From contig BJHK01000023.1 in NCBI GenBank assembly GCA_014192425.1, positions 1-63,080 on the forward strand: a stretch of DNA of 63,080 bases. Direction: 5' to 3'. Positions within the stretch are counted from its first letter, which is position 1; each line of letters opens with the position of its first letter. The stretch is from Planctomycetia bacterium. GTDB taxonomy: Bacteria > Planctomycetota > Planctomycetia > Pirellulales > UBA1268. This document shows, piece by piece, positions 14,074 through 23,395 of the stretch. Position numbers and translations under genes: made by a program. The notes under the pieces were generated by a model. The model saw nothing but the letters and a program-made list of their open reading frames with translations. It searched no databases and was not told the DNA's origin.

Positions 14074-15884
14074 TGTCGCTCCTTCGCACACCGTCGCCTG
14101 TCCGGGGCCTGCTCTGGATCGTGCTGTCGGCCACGCTGCCGGCGCGGGCCTGGGGGGAGGGCTGGCCGGAGACCAGCCCCGACGGCTGGACAGGCCGTGG
14201 CGCCGGTGGCGGCATCGGCTTGGTCGGCCTCGCCCTGTGGTGGCTGTGCGTGCTCGGCTGGACGGCCACGGTCGATTGGCTCGGCCGCGACAGCCGCAAG
14301 CGCGCCTTCCGGCCGGCGTTCTGGGCGACGGTGGCCACGCTGCCGTTCCTGGGCACGGCCCTGCTCGCCTGGTGGATCCCCTCGCTGCTCGCCGGCCTGT
14401 TCCTCATGCTCCTGGCCTGGATGGCGCCGGTGATCGCGTACGCGATCATCGGCAACAAGGGGCGGCCGGAGTCGGAGCAGGTGCTGACCGGGGGTCACTT
14501 CCGGCGGCTGCTCGCCGGACTGCTGGCACCGCTCGGCTTCCGGATCGCCGTGGCGGAGCTGGCCGCGCCGCTGCCCACGGTCCAGCTCGAGGCGAGCGGC
14601 GGGCGCGACGATGCCGAGAACACCGCCCGCAAGAAGCGGGCGGCCGAGATGCCCGGGTTCGAGCGCACCCGCAAGCTCATCCTCGATGCCGTCGTGGCCC
14701 GGGCCACCACGGTGGCGGTCGGGCCCGATCCGCAGGGCATGGCCGTCCGGCACGAGGTGGACGGGGTCTGGGAGAAGCCGCGGATCTGCCAGCCGGCGAA
14801 GAAGCGGAGCGAGAAGGAGCGCTGGGGCGACGCCCCGCAGCCGACGGCGGACGAGGCCCGGGCCGTGATCGACACACTGGCGGCCCTCGCCGGTCTCGAC
14901 CCGGCGGCGCGCACGGCGAAGCCGGGGATGTTTTCGGTCATGGTCGACGGCAAGCCGCGGGCCTGCCGGCTGCTGATGCGCCGGTCGGAGACGGGCCCGC
15001 AGGCCGTCGTGCAGATCGAGAAGCCCGGCGAACTGTTCAAGCAGTTGTCCGACCTCGGCATGCCGGCCGACGTGGCCGGCCGGCTGACGGAGCTCCTCGC
15101 CGTGGAGAAGGGGATGATCATCATCTCGTCCCCGTCCGGGGGCGGCCTGACGACGACATTCGACGTCGTCCTGCAGACGGCGGACCGCCTGCTGCGGGAC
15201 TTCATCTCGATCGAGGATGCGGCCAATCCGGCCCGCGAGATCCAGAACGTGAAGCCGGTGCGGTTCGACACCCGCACCGGCGTGACGCCGGTCGATGCCG
15301 TCGCCACGGCGCTGCGCGAGTATCCCCGGGTGCTCGTGACCCGTGACCTGACCGACAAACCGCTGGCCGCGGAAATCGCCAGGCTGGCCGACGACAACCA
15401 GCTCGTGATCGTGAGCATGAAGGCCGACGACGCCCTCGACGCGGTCGCCCGACTGCTCGCCCTGGGCGTGCCGCGGGACGTGCTCGCCCGGACCCTGGTC
15501 GGCTCGCTGTCGCAGCAGCTCGTGCGCCGGCTCTGCCCGCGCTGCCGTGAGCAGTTTCCAACGCCCGGCGAGATCCTGGCGCGGAACAAGAAGACGCCGG
15601 AACAGGTGCCGCACCTCAACAGGCCCTCCCCGGAGGGCTGCCGCGTCTGCAACGGGACCAGTTACCTGGGACGGACCGCGCTCTTCGAGCTCGCCTCGGG
15701 CACGCACCTCCGGCAGGCGATCGCGGCCCGCGCGGACCAGCAGATCATGCGGCAGGCCGCCGCCAAGGACGGCATGCAGCGGATGCGCGAGGCCGGCATG
15801 GCCCTCGTGCTCGAGGGAGTGACGTCGATGGAGGAGATGCAGCGGGTGTTCGCCGCGGCGCGCGGCCGCAGCCTCCGGGAGTAA
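14073..15884 (+). CDS. GspE/PilB-like protein with degenerate ATPase motifs
   Basis: 603 residues. Unusually for this family it begins with a signal-like sequence and two or three membrane helices (within residues 1-135). The C-terminal half follows the GspE/PilB fold, but the Walker A region reads SPSGGGLTTT, with leucine where the lysine should be. The Walker B/His region reads VLVTRDLTDK and DNQLVIVSMKADDA instead of GEIRD and TGHLV-THT. The four zinc-binding cysteines remain (CPRCREQF and CRVCNGTSY). It is probably unable to hydrolyse ATP and may act as a membrane adaptor or regulator of the PilT/PilB machinery. It is translationally coupled to pilT. Confidence 0.8.
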   Translation: MSLLRTPSPVRGLLWIVLSATLPARAWGEGWPETSPDGWTGRGAGGGIGLVGLALWWLCVLGWTATVDWLGRDSRKRAFRPAFWATVATLPFLGTALLAWWIPSLLAGLFLMLLAWMAPVIAYAIIGNKGRPESEQVLTGGHFRRLLAGLLAPLGFRIAVAELAAPLPTVQLEASGGRDDAENTARKKRAAEMPGFERTRKLILDAVVARATTVAVGPDPQGMAVRHEVDGVWEKPRICQPAKKRSEKERWGDAPQPTADEARAVIDTLAALAGLDPAARTAKPGMFSVMVDGKPRACRLLMRRSETGPQAVVQIEKPGELFKQLSDLGMPADVAGRLTELLAVEKGMIIISSPSGGGLTTTFDVVLQTADRLLRDFISIEDAANPAREIQNVKPVRFDTRTGVTPVDAVATALREYPRVLVTRDLTDKPLAAEIARLADDNQLVIVSMKADDALDAVARLLALGVPRDVLARTLVGSLSQQLVRRLCPRCREQFPTPGEILARNKKTPEQVPHLNRPSPEGCRVCNGTSYLGRTALFELASGTHLRQAIAARADQQIMRQAAAKDGMQRMREAGMALVLEGVTSMEEMQRVFAAARGRSLRE

Positions 15885-15891
15885 AGCGGCC

Positions 15892-16503
15892 ATGATCGTC
15901 AACCTAATCCTTCTCGCCGTGTTCATGGTCGTAGCGTTTGCGCTCTGGCGGCAGGGGGCGTGGGCCACGATGCTCATGCTGCTCAATATCCTCGCAGCGG
16001 CGACGCTGGCGACGGCGTGGTTCGAAACGCTCGTGGCGATGCTCGAGCCGGTCTTCCCGTCCTACACGTACCTGCTCGACTTCATCTGCATCTGGGCCGC
16101 GTTCAGTCTGACGCTCCTGGTGCTGCGGGAAGTCATCGAGAAGGTGACTCCAGAGCGGGTCAAGCTGCGCAAGCCCGTGGAGCTGTTCGGCACGCCGCTG
16201 CTGGCCGTAATCGCGGCCTGGATCATGGTCGCGTTCACCGCGACGACGCTGCATGTCGCACCACTGCCGGCGGGGATGGTGCAGCCGACGCCCGATTCGC
16301 GGATGTTCCTCGGCCTCGCCCCCGATCGGAAGTGGCTGCAGTGGGTGCGCAACTCGTCCCGCTTCGGCCCCTTCGGCCGGCCGGACCACGCCTTCGACGA
16401 GGGAGTGGTCGCGGAGGGAGCAGGGGGCGACTTCATCATCCGCTACCACGAGCGCCGCAAGCGGCTCGCGGCCGAGGAAGCCTTGCGGATCTACGTGCCG
16501 TGA
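15892..16503 (+). CDS. CvpA-like inner-membrane protein
   Basis: 203 residues, four hydrophobic segments in the first ~120 residues (LILLAVFMVVAFALW, MLMLLNILAAATLATAWF, YLLDFICIWAAFSLTLLVL, LFGTPLLAVIAAWIMVAF), then a soluble basic tail. Topology and length resemble the CvpA (colicin V production) family, whose role concerns envelope integrity. It begins seven bases after the degenerate ATPase gene, suggesting one operon. Confidence 0.65.
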   Translation: MIVNLILLAVFMVVAFALWRQGAWATMLMLLNILAAATLATAWFETLVAMLEPVFPSYTYLLDFICIWAAFSLTLLVLREVIEKVTPERVKLRKPVELFGTPLLAVIAAWIMVAFTATTLHVAPLPAGMVQPTPDSRMFLGLAPDRKWLQWVRNSSRFGPFGRPDHAFDEGVVAEGAGGDFIIRYHERRKRLAAEEALRIYVP

Positions 16504-16515
16504 TCCGGGGCAGTG

Positions 16516-17142
16516 ATGATGGGTGCCTCTCCCATGTCGATCGGCGCCGACACTCATGACTACCGGCCGGTGAGCCGACTGGCGGTGACGGCCCTCGGCC
16601 TCGGCATCTGCTCGGCCGCCGCCCTCCTCCATCCGCTCTGCTGGGCCCTGCCGCTTGCGGCCGGCGCCGTCTCGGTGGCGGCGCTTGCCGATGTTCGGCG
16701 CAACGGCCGGGCCGGCGGGCTGGCCGCCCTCGCCGGACTGGCACTGGCCGCCGGGTTCGGCGGTCAGGCGGTCGGTCATGCGGGCGTGCGGCGGCTGCTC
16801 GCCGAACGGCGCGCCTGCGCCGCAACGAGTGTCTGGCTCGATGCGGTGCGCGAGGAGCGGCGGGCCGATGCCGCGGCGATGATGGGGGGCAATGCCGGCG
16901 CCGATGCCGCCGCCACCGGCGCCGTCCTCGAGGCGATCCGGGGCTGTGGCCCGACGGCCGCCGTGGTCGCCATGCAGGGCAGTCCGGACGGCGCGGATTC
17001 CGACGCCTGGGTCGTCACGCTGCGGCTCCGGCCCTGCGGTGACGCGGGCGAGCGCGAGGTGGAGGTGCGGCTCGGCGTCGAAACGCTACCGGCCCGTGGC
17101 GCTGAGCGCTGGCGGGTCACCGACGTGGCGGTCGTGCGCTGA
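16516..17142 (+). CDS. Membrane protein of unknown function
   Basis: About 208 residues. Two hydrophobic regions (ALGLGICSAAALLHPLCWAL and LAALAGLALAAGFGGQ) precede an Ala-rich helical domain and a small beta domain ending WRVTDVAVVR. The N-terminal half resembles DUF4190-type double-helix membrane domains common in planctomycetes and actinobacteria. The stop codon lies inside a 14-base palindrome shared with the convergent epmA gene. Confidence 0.6.
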   Translation: MMGASPMSIGADTHDYRPVSRLAVTALGLGICSAAALLHPLCWALPLAAGAVSVAALADVRRNGRAGGLAALAGLALAAGFGGQAVGHAGVRRLLAERRACAATSVWLDAVREERRADAAAMMGGNAGADAAATGAVLEAIRGCGPTAAVVAMQGSPDGADSDAWVVTLRLRPCGDAGEREVEVRLGVETLPARGAERWRVTDVAVVR

Positions 17143-17152
17143 CGGCCGTCAG
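17139..17152. other. Perfect palindrome spanning two convergent stop codons
   Basis: CTGACGGCCGTCAG is fully self-complementary and contains both the TGA of the + gene (17140-17142) and the TGA of epmA on the - strand (17149-17151). It is too short and lacks a T-tract for a classical terminator. Confidence 0.6.
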
Positions 17153-18096
17153 GCGTCGGCGGAGCGGAAGCAGCGCACGGCGTCGATCGAATCGGCCGCC
17201 GCCGCGAGCATCACGAGGCGATCGAAGCCGAGCGCCGCGCCGACACCCTCGGGCATGCCCGGCCCATGGGCGGCGATGAGCCGGGCGGGCGGCGGCAACG
17301 CCCGCCTGCCGTCGGCGGCCCGGACCCGGTTGGTGGCCGCGATGCGGTCGGCGAGCAGGTCGCGGCTAGTCTCCTCCTCCCAGCCGTTGGCGAGCTCGAC
17401 GCCGCCGACGAAGAGTTCGAAGCGCCGGGCGGCGGGGGGCTCGGAGGCGACGCGGGCGAAGGCCGCCTGCGATGGCGGCCAGACCTCGAGCATCGTCGGC
17501 CGGCCGTGCCCCAGCCGCGGCTGCACCACGTCGGTGAGCAGCATCTCGAAGGCCCGGTCCCAGCGGTCCGCGGTTCCTGCCCGCGGGTCGGGCGCCGGCC
17601 CGCGGATGCCGGCCCGCTCCACCGCCTCCTCCATCTCCGCCAGCGACGCACGGAGCGGATCGACGCCCGCCGCCGCGCCGAAGGCGGCGGAGCAGGTCGT
17701 GCGCTCGAGCCCCGTGGTGCCGAGCGCGACGCTGCACAGCCGCTCGAGGAGCGTGGCCGTGTCGGCGAGCGTGGCCTGCGGCGCGTACCATTCGAGGAGC
17801 ACGAATTCCAGGTCGTGCTGCCGCCCCTGCTCGCCGGCGCGGAACGAGCGGGCGAACTGGTAGATCGGGCCCGAGCCGGCCGCCAGGAGCCGCTTCATCA
17901 GCGCCTCGGGGCTGGCCTGCAGCCAGCGGTCGGCGCCGCCGGGGATCGGCACGGCGAGCGGGTCGATGTAGGGCTCCGGCAGCACCTCCGTCGAGAGCAC
18001 GGGGGTGTCGACTTCGAGGAACCCGAGGCCGTCGAACAGGTCGCGCAGGCGGGCGCGGACACGGGCCCGCAGTTCGAGGATCGGCCGCGCCGTCAT
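17149..18096 (-). CDS. epmA: Elongation factor P lysylation protein EpmA (GenX/PoxA)
   Basis: 315 residues, matching the short lysyl-tRNA synthetase paralogue that lacks the anticodon domain. Class II motifs: motif 1 FDGLGFLEVDTPVLS, motif 2 FARSFRAGEQGRQHDLEFVL, motif 3 GVGAALGFDRLVMLA, plus ELANGWEEETS. EpmA attaches beta-lysine to EF-P, helping ribosomes pass polyproline stretches; this suits a genome with proline-rich linkers such as in the WD40 protein. The partner aminomutase EpmB is not in the window. Its start overlaps the end of the upstream uspA-like gene by four bases. Confidence 0.88.
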   Translation of the reverse strand: MTARPILELRARVRARLRDLFDGLGFLEVDTPVLSTEVLPEPYIDPLAVPIPGGADRWLQASPEALMKRLLAAGSGPIYQFARSFRAGEQGRQHDLEFVLLEWYAPQATLADTATLLERLCSVALGTTGLERTTCSAAFGAAAGVDPLRASLAEMEEAVERAGIRGPAPDPRAGTADRWDRAFEMLLTDVVQPRLGHGRPTMLEVWPPSQAAFARVASEPPAARRFELFVGGVELANGWEEETSRDLLADRIAATNRVRAADGRRALPPPARLIAAHGPGMPEGVGAALGFDRLVMLAAAADSIDAVRCFRSADA

Positions 18097-18557
18097 GCCC
18101 GGGCAGGTTCCGGCTTTCGGGCGGCGAGCCGCTCGGCCGTCTCGCGATAGACGAGGACGGGGCAGGGGGCGCGGCGGACGATCGCCTCGGCCACGCTTCC
18201 CATCAGAAGCCGCGTGATGCCGGTGCGGCCGTGCGTGCCGAGCACGATCATCTCCGCGTTCTCGTCGCCGGCGATGCGGACGATCTCGGCGGCCGGGTCA
18301 CCCATTGTGAGCCGGTGCGCGAACGGCACGGCCGGGTCGGCGGGCCTGACGTCCTCGAGCATCTTCAGGATCCGTTCGGAACTCGGCTCCGGCAGGCCGT
18401 AATACAGCTCCCCCCCGCCGTAGGCGAGCGGCGGCTCCTCGACGTGCACGATCAACAGGCGGCCACCCGACTGCCGGGCCAGCGCCGCGGCATGGACGAG
18501 GGCGGCATCGCTCGCGGTGGAGAAGTCGGTCGGGAAGACGATCGTGTTCTCGGGCAT
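18093..18557 (-). CDS. Universal stress protein, UspA family
   Basis: 154 residues. N-terminal NTIVFPTDFSTASDAAL and the C-terminal ATP-binding signature GTHGRTGITRLLMGSVAE, followed by RRAPCPVLVYR, identify the nucleotide-binding subfamily of UspA. These cytosolic proteins act in stress survival. It is transcribed ahead of epmA and overlaps it by four bases. Confidence 0.88.
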   Translation of the reverse strand: MPENTIVFPTDFSTASDAALVHAAALARQSGGRLLIVHVEEPPLAYGGGELYYGLPEPSSERILKMLEDVRPADPAVPFAHRLTMGDPAAEIVRIAGDENAEMIVLGTHGRTGITRLLMGSVAEAIVRRAPCPVLVYRETAERLAARKPEPARA

Positions 18558-18616
18558 GGCGGGGGCTCCTCTGGGCCTGTCTGGATGCACCCATTCTACT
18601 GTCTCGCCGCAGGGGC

Positions 18617-20728
18617 TCAGTGGAGCCGCATGCCGGGCACGGCGCCGGAGTCGGGGGACAGCAGGTAGACACCTGGGCCGCCGGCCCCGCTGGCGGCCAC
18701 GACCATCCCCTCGCTGAGGCCGAACTTCATCTGCCGGGGGGCGAGGTTGGCGACGATCACCACCAGCCTGCCGACCAAGGCCGCTGGCTCGTGGAATCCC
18801 TTGATACCGGCGAACACCGTCCGCCGGTTCTCGCCGCCGAGGCTGACCGTGAGCCTGAGGAGCTTCTTGGCCTCCGGCACCTCCTCGGCGGCGACGATCC
18901 GCGCCACCCGGAGGTCGATCTTCGCGAAGTCGTCGATCGTGCACTGGGCCGCGAGCGGCTCGGCGACGAGGGCCGCGTCGCTGTTGGTCATGCCGCCGGT
19001 CGAGGCCGCGGGGGTGGGCTGTTCCATCTGTGCTGCTCCTTGGTGTGCGGTTCGTTCATCCGCCTGCTGCCGTTCCGCGGCCAGCAGCGCCGAGATCTGG
19101 GCGGGCTCGACCCGCCGCATGAGAGGCTGGAAGGACGCCACCGGGGCGGCCGTGAGCGGCGCCTGCGACTCGTCCCAGGAGCGGATCGGACCGCCGACGA
19201 GAGTTCCGACCTGCTCGGCGAAGGCCGGCAGCACCGGCGCCAGGTAGACGGCGATCTGCCGGAACAGGTTGAGGGCCACGCTGGCCACGTCGCGCAGCCT
19301 GCCCGCGGCGTCGGGCCCGGCCTTGGCGAGCTTCCAGGGCTGCTCCGTATCGACGTACGCGTTGGCCCGGTCGGCTGCCGCCATCACCAGCCGCATCGCC
19401 CGGGCCGTGTCGCAGGCCTCGTAGGCGGCGGCGATCGCCGCGCCGTCGGCCGCGGCGAGGGCGAACAGGCCGCCGTCGTCCGGATAGCGGTCGGCGAGGC
19501 CGGTCCCCTCCAGCCAGCGGGCCGTGCGGCTGGCGAGGTTCACCACCTTGCCGACGAGGTCGCCGTTCACCTTGGCGGCGAAGTCGTCGAGATCGAGGTC
19601 GATGTCGTCGATGCCGCCGGAGAGCTTGGCCGCGTAGTAGTACCGCAGCATGCCCGGGTCGAGGTGGTCGAGGTAGGTGCGAGCGCGGAGGAACGTGCCC
19701 CGGCTCTTCGACATCTTGGCGCCGTTGACCGTCAGGAAGCCATGCACGCGGACCCGGGTCGGCAGTGCCAGGCCCGCAGCCTCGAGAACCGCGGGCCAGA
19801 ACAGCGTGTGGAAGTAGACGATGTCCTTGCCGATGAAGTGGTGGATCTCGGCCGGGGGTTCGTTCGCAGCGCCGCGGGCCCACCAGGCGTCGAACGACTC
19901 GCCGCGGGTTGCACACCACTCGGCCGTGGCCGCAAGGTAGCCGATCGGGGCGTCGAACCAGACGTACCAGTAGTGGCCCGGCGCGTCGGGGATCTCGAAG
20001 CCGAAGTACGGGGCGGGCCGCGACACGTCCCAGTCGCGGAGCGGCTCGCCGAGGAAGTGGCCGGCGAGGTAGTTGGCGACGGGCGGGTCGAGGGCGGCCG
20101 AGTGCCGCGTCCAGTGGTCGAGAAAGCCGTGCATCCGCTCGAGCGTCACGAACAGGTGCTCGGCCGACCGAATCTCGGGCCGGGTGCCGGAGAGCGTGCT
20201 CCGCGGATCGACGAGGTCGGCCGGCGTGTAGGTGGCGTTGCACTGCTCGCAGGCGTCGCCGTACTGGTCGGCCGCCCCGCACTTCGGGCAGGCGCCCTTC
20301 ACGAACCGGTCGGCGAGAAACACGCCGGCCTCGGCGTCGTAGAGCTGGCTGACGGACCGCGAGACGACGAGGCCGCGGTCGCGGAGCCGCCGCCAGATCT
20401 CGGCGCACAGCCGGCGGTTGGCGTCGCTGTCGGTCGAGCCGTAGTGGTCGAAGGCGATCTGGAATCCGGCGAAGTCGGCCTCGTGGGCCGCCCGCATGGC
20501 GGCGATCAGGTCCTGCTCGCTGCGTCCCTCGGCGCGGGCCCGGATCATGATCGCCGTGCCGTGCGTGTCGTCGGCGCAGAGATAGACAGCCCGCTGGCCG
20601 CGAAGCTTCTGGAAGCGCACGAAGATGTCGGTCTGGATGTACTCGACGAGGTGCCCGAGATGAATGTGGCCGTTGGCGTAGGGGAGCGCCGACGTGACGA
20701 GGATGCGGCGGGAGGATGTGGCAGGCAT
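18617..20728 (-). CDS. metG: Methionyl-tRNA synthetase
   Basis: 703 residues. Class I synthetase charging tRNA-Met. The HIGH-type motif is in [10 protein letters not shown], a zinc knuckle in [17 protein letters not shown], and KMSKS appears as [11 protein letters not shown]. After the anticodon-binding helices and a variable Gln/Ala-rich linker (about residues 540-590) comes an OB-fold tRNA-binding domain ([34 protein letters not shown]), as in E. coli MetG. The start at 20728 places the catalytic domain directly at the N-terminus. Confidence 0.95.
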   Translation of the reverse strand: MPATSSRRILVTSALPYANGHIHLGHLVEYIQTDIFVRFQKLRGQRAVYLCADDTHGTAIMIRARAEGRSEQDLIAAMRAAHEADFAGFQIAFDHYGSTDSDANRRLCAEIWRRLRDRGLVVSRSVSQLYDAEAGVFLADRFVKGACPKCGAADQYGDACEQCNATYTPADLVDPRSTLSGTRPEIRSAEHLFVTLERMHGFLDHWTRHSAALDPPVANYLAGHFLGEPLRDWDVSRPAPYFGFEIPDAPGHYWYVWFDAPIGYLAATAEWCATRGESFDAWWARGAANEPPAEIHHFIGKDIVYFHTLFWPAVLEAAGLALPTRVRVHGFLTVNGAKMSKSRGTFLRARTYLDHLDPGMLRYYYAAKLSGGIDDIDLDLDDFAAKVNGDLVGKVVNLASRTARWLEGTGLADRYPDDGGLFALAAADGAAIAAAYEACDTARAMRLVMAAADRANAYVDTEQPWKLAKAGPDAAGRLRDVASVALNLFRQIAVYLAPVLPAFAEQVGTLVGGPIRSWDESQAPLTAAPVASFQPLMRRVEPAQISALLAAERQQADERTAHQGAAQMEQPTPAASTGGMTNSDAALVAEPLAAQCTIDDFAKIDLRVARIVAAEEVPEAKKLLRLTVSLGGENRRTVFAGIKGFHEPAALVGRLVVIVANLAPRQMKFGLSEGMVVAASGAGGPGVYLLSPDSGAVPGMRLH

Positions 20729-20916
20729 GCGGCGTCGTGACGGCGTGCGGGACGACTGGGAGAGCCGGGATTGTAGAAGCGGACCGAGGGGTGGGAAACA
20801 GCATCCGCCTGGCGGTTTGGGCAAACGTCGGCGAGCCCAACTGGCCTTGTGGCGTCGGCGGACGCCGGGCAGTATTCCGCCCCCGCATGCGTACCAGACG
20901 TTCGGAGCCACGGAAG

Positions 20917-22596
20917 ATGCCCTCAGTCAGACTCTGCACCGGCCTCGTGATCCTCCTTCTCGCCGCGTGGGCCGGTCCTGCCGCGGCCAGCCCTGCCGCC
21001 GGCAATCCGGCCGCTCAGGCCGCAGCCGGCGAGGCCCTGCTCCTCGACTTCACCGCCCCGTGGTGCACCCATTGCCGGCAGATGGAGCCGCTGCTTCGCG
21101 ACGTGGCGGCGGCCGGCTGGCCGGTGCGCCGCGTCGACTGCGACCGTGAGCTCGACCTCGTCCGCCGCTTCGGCGTCTCGGCCGTCCCCTGCTACGTGCT
21201 CGTCGTCAAGGGGCACGAGGTGGGCCGGATCGACGGGGCCACGACCCAGGGGGAACTCGAAAAACTGCTGGCCCGCGCCGCGGCCCCCCTCGGTGGCGTC
21301 GCCGTCGCTCCCGCCACGCGCACGCCGGGGCTGATGCCCGGCATGCCAGTGCCCACGGCGGCCTCATCGGCGCCACTGTCAATCGAGCCGCCGGCGCGGG
21401 CGAATACGCCGGCCGCAGCCCTGGCCACCGCCCCGGCGCCGGCTGTCGCGGACGCCGGTCCGCAGCGGACGCTGGCGGTTCCGGTCAGTCAGCGGCAGGG
21501 TGCGGCCCCGACCGCCGTGCCGACCCCGACCGCCGCGACCGCCGCCGCGACCGCCGCCGCGACGCTACCCGCCGGCTCGCACGGCGCGATGGACCGCCGG
21601 TTGCTGGCCGCAACCGCCCGGCTGCGGGTTGACGACGGCAAGGGAATCTCCCGCGGCACGGGGACGGTGATCGACTGCCGCCAGGGGGAAGCCCTGATCC
21701 TGACCTGCGGCCACATCTTCCGCGACTCGCAGGGCAAGGGACGGATCGAAGTCGACCTGTTCGCGCCCGGTGGCCAGCGGGGCGTGAAGGGGGAGCTCAT
21801 CTCCTGGGATCTGCAACGCGACCTGGCGCTGGTCAGCGTGTTCACCGATCGGCCGATCGATGCGGTGCGGGTCGGCGGCGGTGATCAGCGGCCGGCGCCG
21901 GGCGATGCCGTGATCTCCGTCGGCTGTGACGGCGGCGCCGATCCGACCGTCCAGCACAGCCGCGTGAACGCGATCGATCGGTATCTCGGCCCGGCGAACG
22001 TCGAGGTGGCGGGGCAGCCCGTCCAGGGCCGTAGCGGCGGCGGCCTGTTCGCCGCAGACGGCACGCTGATCGGCGTCTGCAGCGCGGCGGACAAAGAATA
22101 CGACGAGGGCATCTTCACGGCCTTGACCGCCGTGCACGAGCAGCTCGACGCCGCCGGCCTGGCCGACGTCTACCGGCACGTCTATCCCGGCGCCGACGCC
22201 CCCGCCGTGGCCCTGCCGACCATGCCCGCGGAGATGCAGACAGCGTCGTTCGAACGCCGGCCGCGCGACGAGGCCGTGCCTACTGCAGCGACCGGTCCGG
22301 CGTCCCGGCCCGAGCCCCCGGTCGGCGCGGAGCTCTCCCCCGGCGAGCGTGCGCTCGTCGACCAGGTCCGTCGCCATCAGGGCCGGGCCGAGGTGATCTG
22401 TATCATCCGCCCCCAGGGCGGCGGACAGACCGACAGCGAGGTCTATGTGCTCAAGGACACGGGCCCCGGATTCGTCGAGCGGCTGTCGGAGGCGCACCGG
22501 ATGCCGGCCCGGCAAGATACCGCTGCGGGCCGACAGGTCGGCGAGTCGTCCCGGCCCGACCTGGCCCGGCTCCCCGCCGCCACCACGCTGCGGTAG
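20917..22596 (+). CDS. Secreted thioredoxin-domain / trypsin-like protease fusion
   Basis: About 559 residues. The signal peptide ([20 protein letters not shown]) is followed by a thioredoxin fold with a redox CTHC motif ([16 protein letters not shown]). An Ala/Pro-rich linker (about residues 130-220) leads to a chymotrypsin-fold domain. Its triad is visible as TCGH (His), [11 protein letters not shown] (Asp) and GRSGGGLF (Ser). A C-terminal tail follows. The two activities would act outside the cytoplasm, for instance in quality control of secreted disulfide proteins; that role is inference. An ATG at 20887 is an alternative start. Confidence 0.8.
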   Translation: MPSVRLCTGLVILLLAAWAGPAAASPAAGNPAAQAAAGEALLLDFTAPWCTHCRQMEPLLRDVAAAGWPVRRVDCDRELDLVRRFGVSAVPCYVLVVKGHEVGRIDGATTQGELEKLLARAAAPLGGVAVAPATRTPGLMPGMPVPTAASSAPLSIEPPARANTPAAALATAPAPAVADAGPQRTLAVPVSQRQGAAPTAVPTPTAATAAATAAATLPAGSHGAMDRRLLAATARLRVDDGKGISRGTGTVIDCRQGEALILTCGHIFRDSQGKGRIEVDLFAPGGQRGVKGELISWDLQRDLALVSVFTDRPIDAVRVGGGDQRPAPGDAVISVGCDGGADPTVQHSRVNAIDRYLGPANVEVAGQPVQGRSGGGLFAADGTLIGVCSAADKEYDEGIFTALTAVHEQLDAAGLADVYRHVYPGADAPAVALPTMPAEMQTASFERRPRDEAVPTAATGPASRPEPPVGAELSPGERALVDQVRRHQGRAEVICIIRPQGGGQTDSEVYVLKDTGPGFVERLSEAHRMPARQDTAAGRQVGESSRPDLARLPAATTLR

Positions 22597-22609
22597 AGTC
22601 TCCGGGACG

Positions 22610-23269
22610 ATGCTCCAGTATCTCGTCCGTCACGGCCGCAGCGTGTCCAACCAGGAAGGCCGGGTCCAGGGCCGCGCCGACGTTCCGCTCAGTCCAGCCG
22701 GACGGCGGCAGGCCGCGGCGATGGCCGACTGGGCCCGCGGCCTGCCGAGGGTGGACGAGGTCTGGTCGAGTCCGCTCCTCCGCGCCCGCGACACGGCCTG
22801 CCAGATCGCCGCCGCGCTCGGCCTCGCGGTGCGGATCGCCGACGACCTCGCCGAACTGGATGCGGGAATCTTCCAGGGGCACCTGTGGTCGGAACTCGAG
22901 GCCCGCTTCCCCGACGCGGTGGCCCGCTGGCGGTCCGGCGACGCCGAGTTCGCGATTCCTGGAGGCGAATCGCGGGCCCAACTCGCGGCCCGCGGCCGGT
23001 CGGCGATCGAGTCGCTGGCGGGTCGCGCGGCCGGCGTGATCGTCGTCGTGGCGCACGGCGGCATCCTCACCGCGGCGCTCGGCAGCCTGCTCGGCCGCAC
23101 GCATCCGCTGCTCGCCGCCGCGGCCGAGCGGCCGTTCACCCAGCTCCCGGCGCTGGCCAACTGCTCGGTGTCGACGCTCCGCTGGCCGGGGCCGGACCTG
23201 CTGTCGTTCAACGATACCGATCACCTGTCCGGCATGGACGACGACGCCGAGAGCGGCCCAGCGCTGTAG
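22610..23269 (+). CDS. Histidine phosphatase (phosphoglycerate mutase-like)
   Basis: 219 residues. The catalytic RHG motif lies at the N-terminus (YLVRHGRSVSNQEGRVQG), followed by the expected WSSPLLRARDTA arginine box, an acidic LDAGIFQG motif and the second catalytic histidine in VVVAHGGIL. Members are phosphomonoesterases of varied substrate (e.g. alpha-ribazole phosphate, sugar phosphates); this one is not further assignable. It starts 13 bases after the fusion protease gene. Confidence 0.85.
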   Translation: MLQYLVRHGRSVSNQEGRVQGRADVPLSPAGRRQAAAMADWARGLPRVDEVWSSPLLRARDTACQIAAALGLAVRIADDLAELDAGIFQGHLWSELEARFPDAVARWRSGDAEFAIPGGESRAQLAARGRSAIESLAGRAAGVIVVVAHGGILTAALGSLLGRTHPLLAAAAERPFTQLPALANCSVSTLRWPGPDLLSFNDTDHLSGMDDDAESGPAL

Positions 23270-23395
23270 GTGTTTGGTCGCTCGCGTTCGGCCAAAGCCC
23301 CGAGGAAACCCGCAGGAAGAACCCCACAGGACAGGCCTGGCTCGGTGACGGCCCGCGCACAAGGGCAGCGGGTGACGGGGCCGCACCGGTCGCGA

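Noticed and set aside
11926-14091. Long minus-strand open frame over hisF and pilT
   Set aside because: It is antisense to two confidently identified genes and has shadow-like composition.
17139-17152. Rho-independent terminator at the convergent junction
   Set aside because: Stem is only seven pairs with no loop space and no T-tract; kept only as a palindrome.
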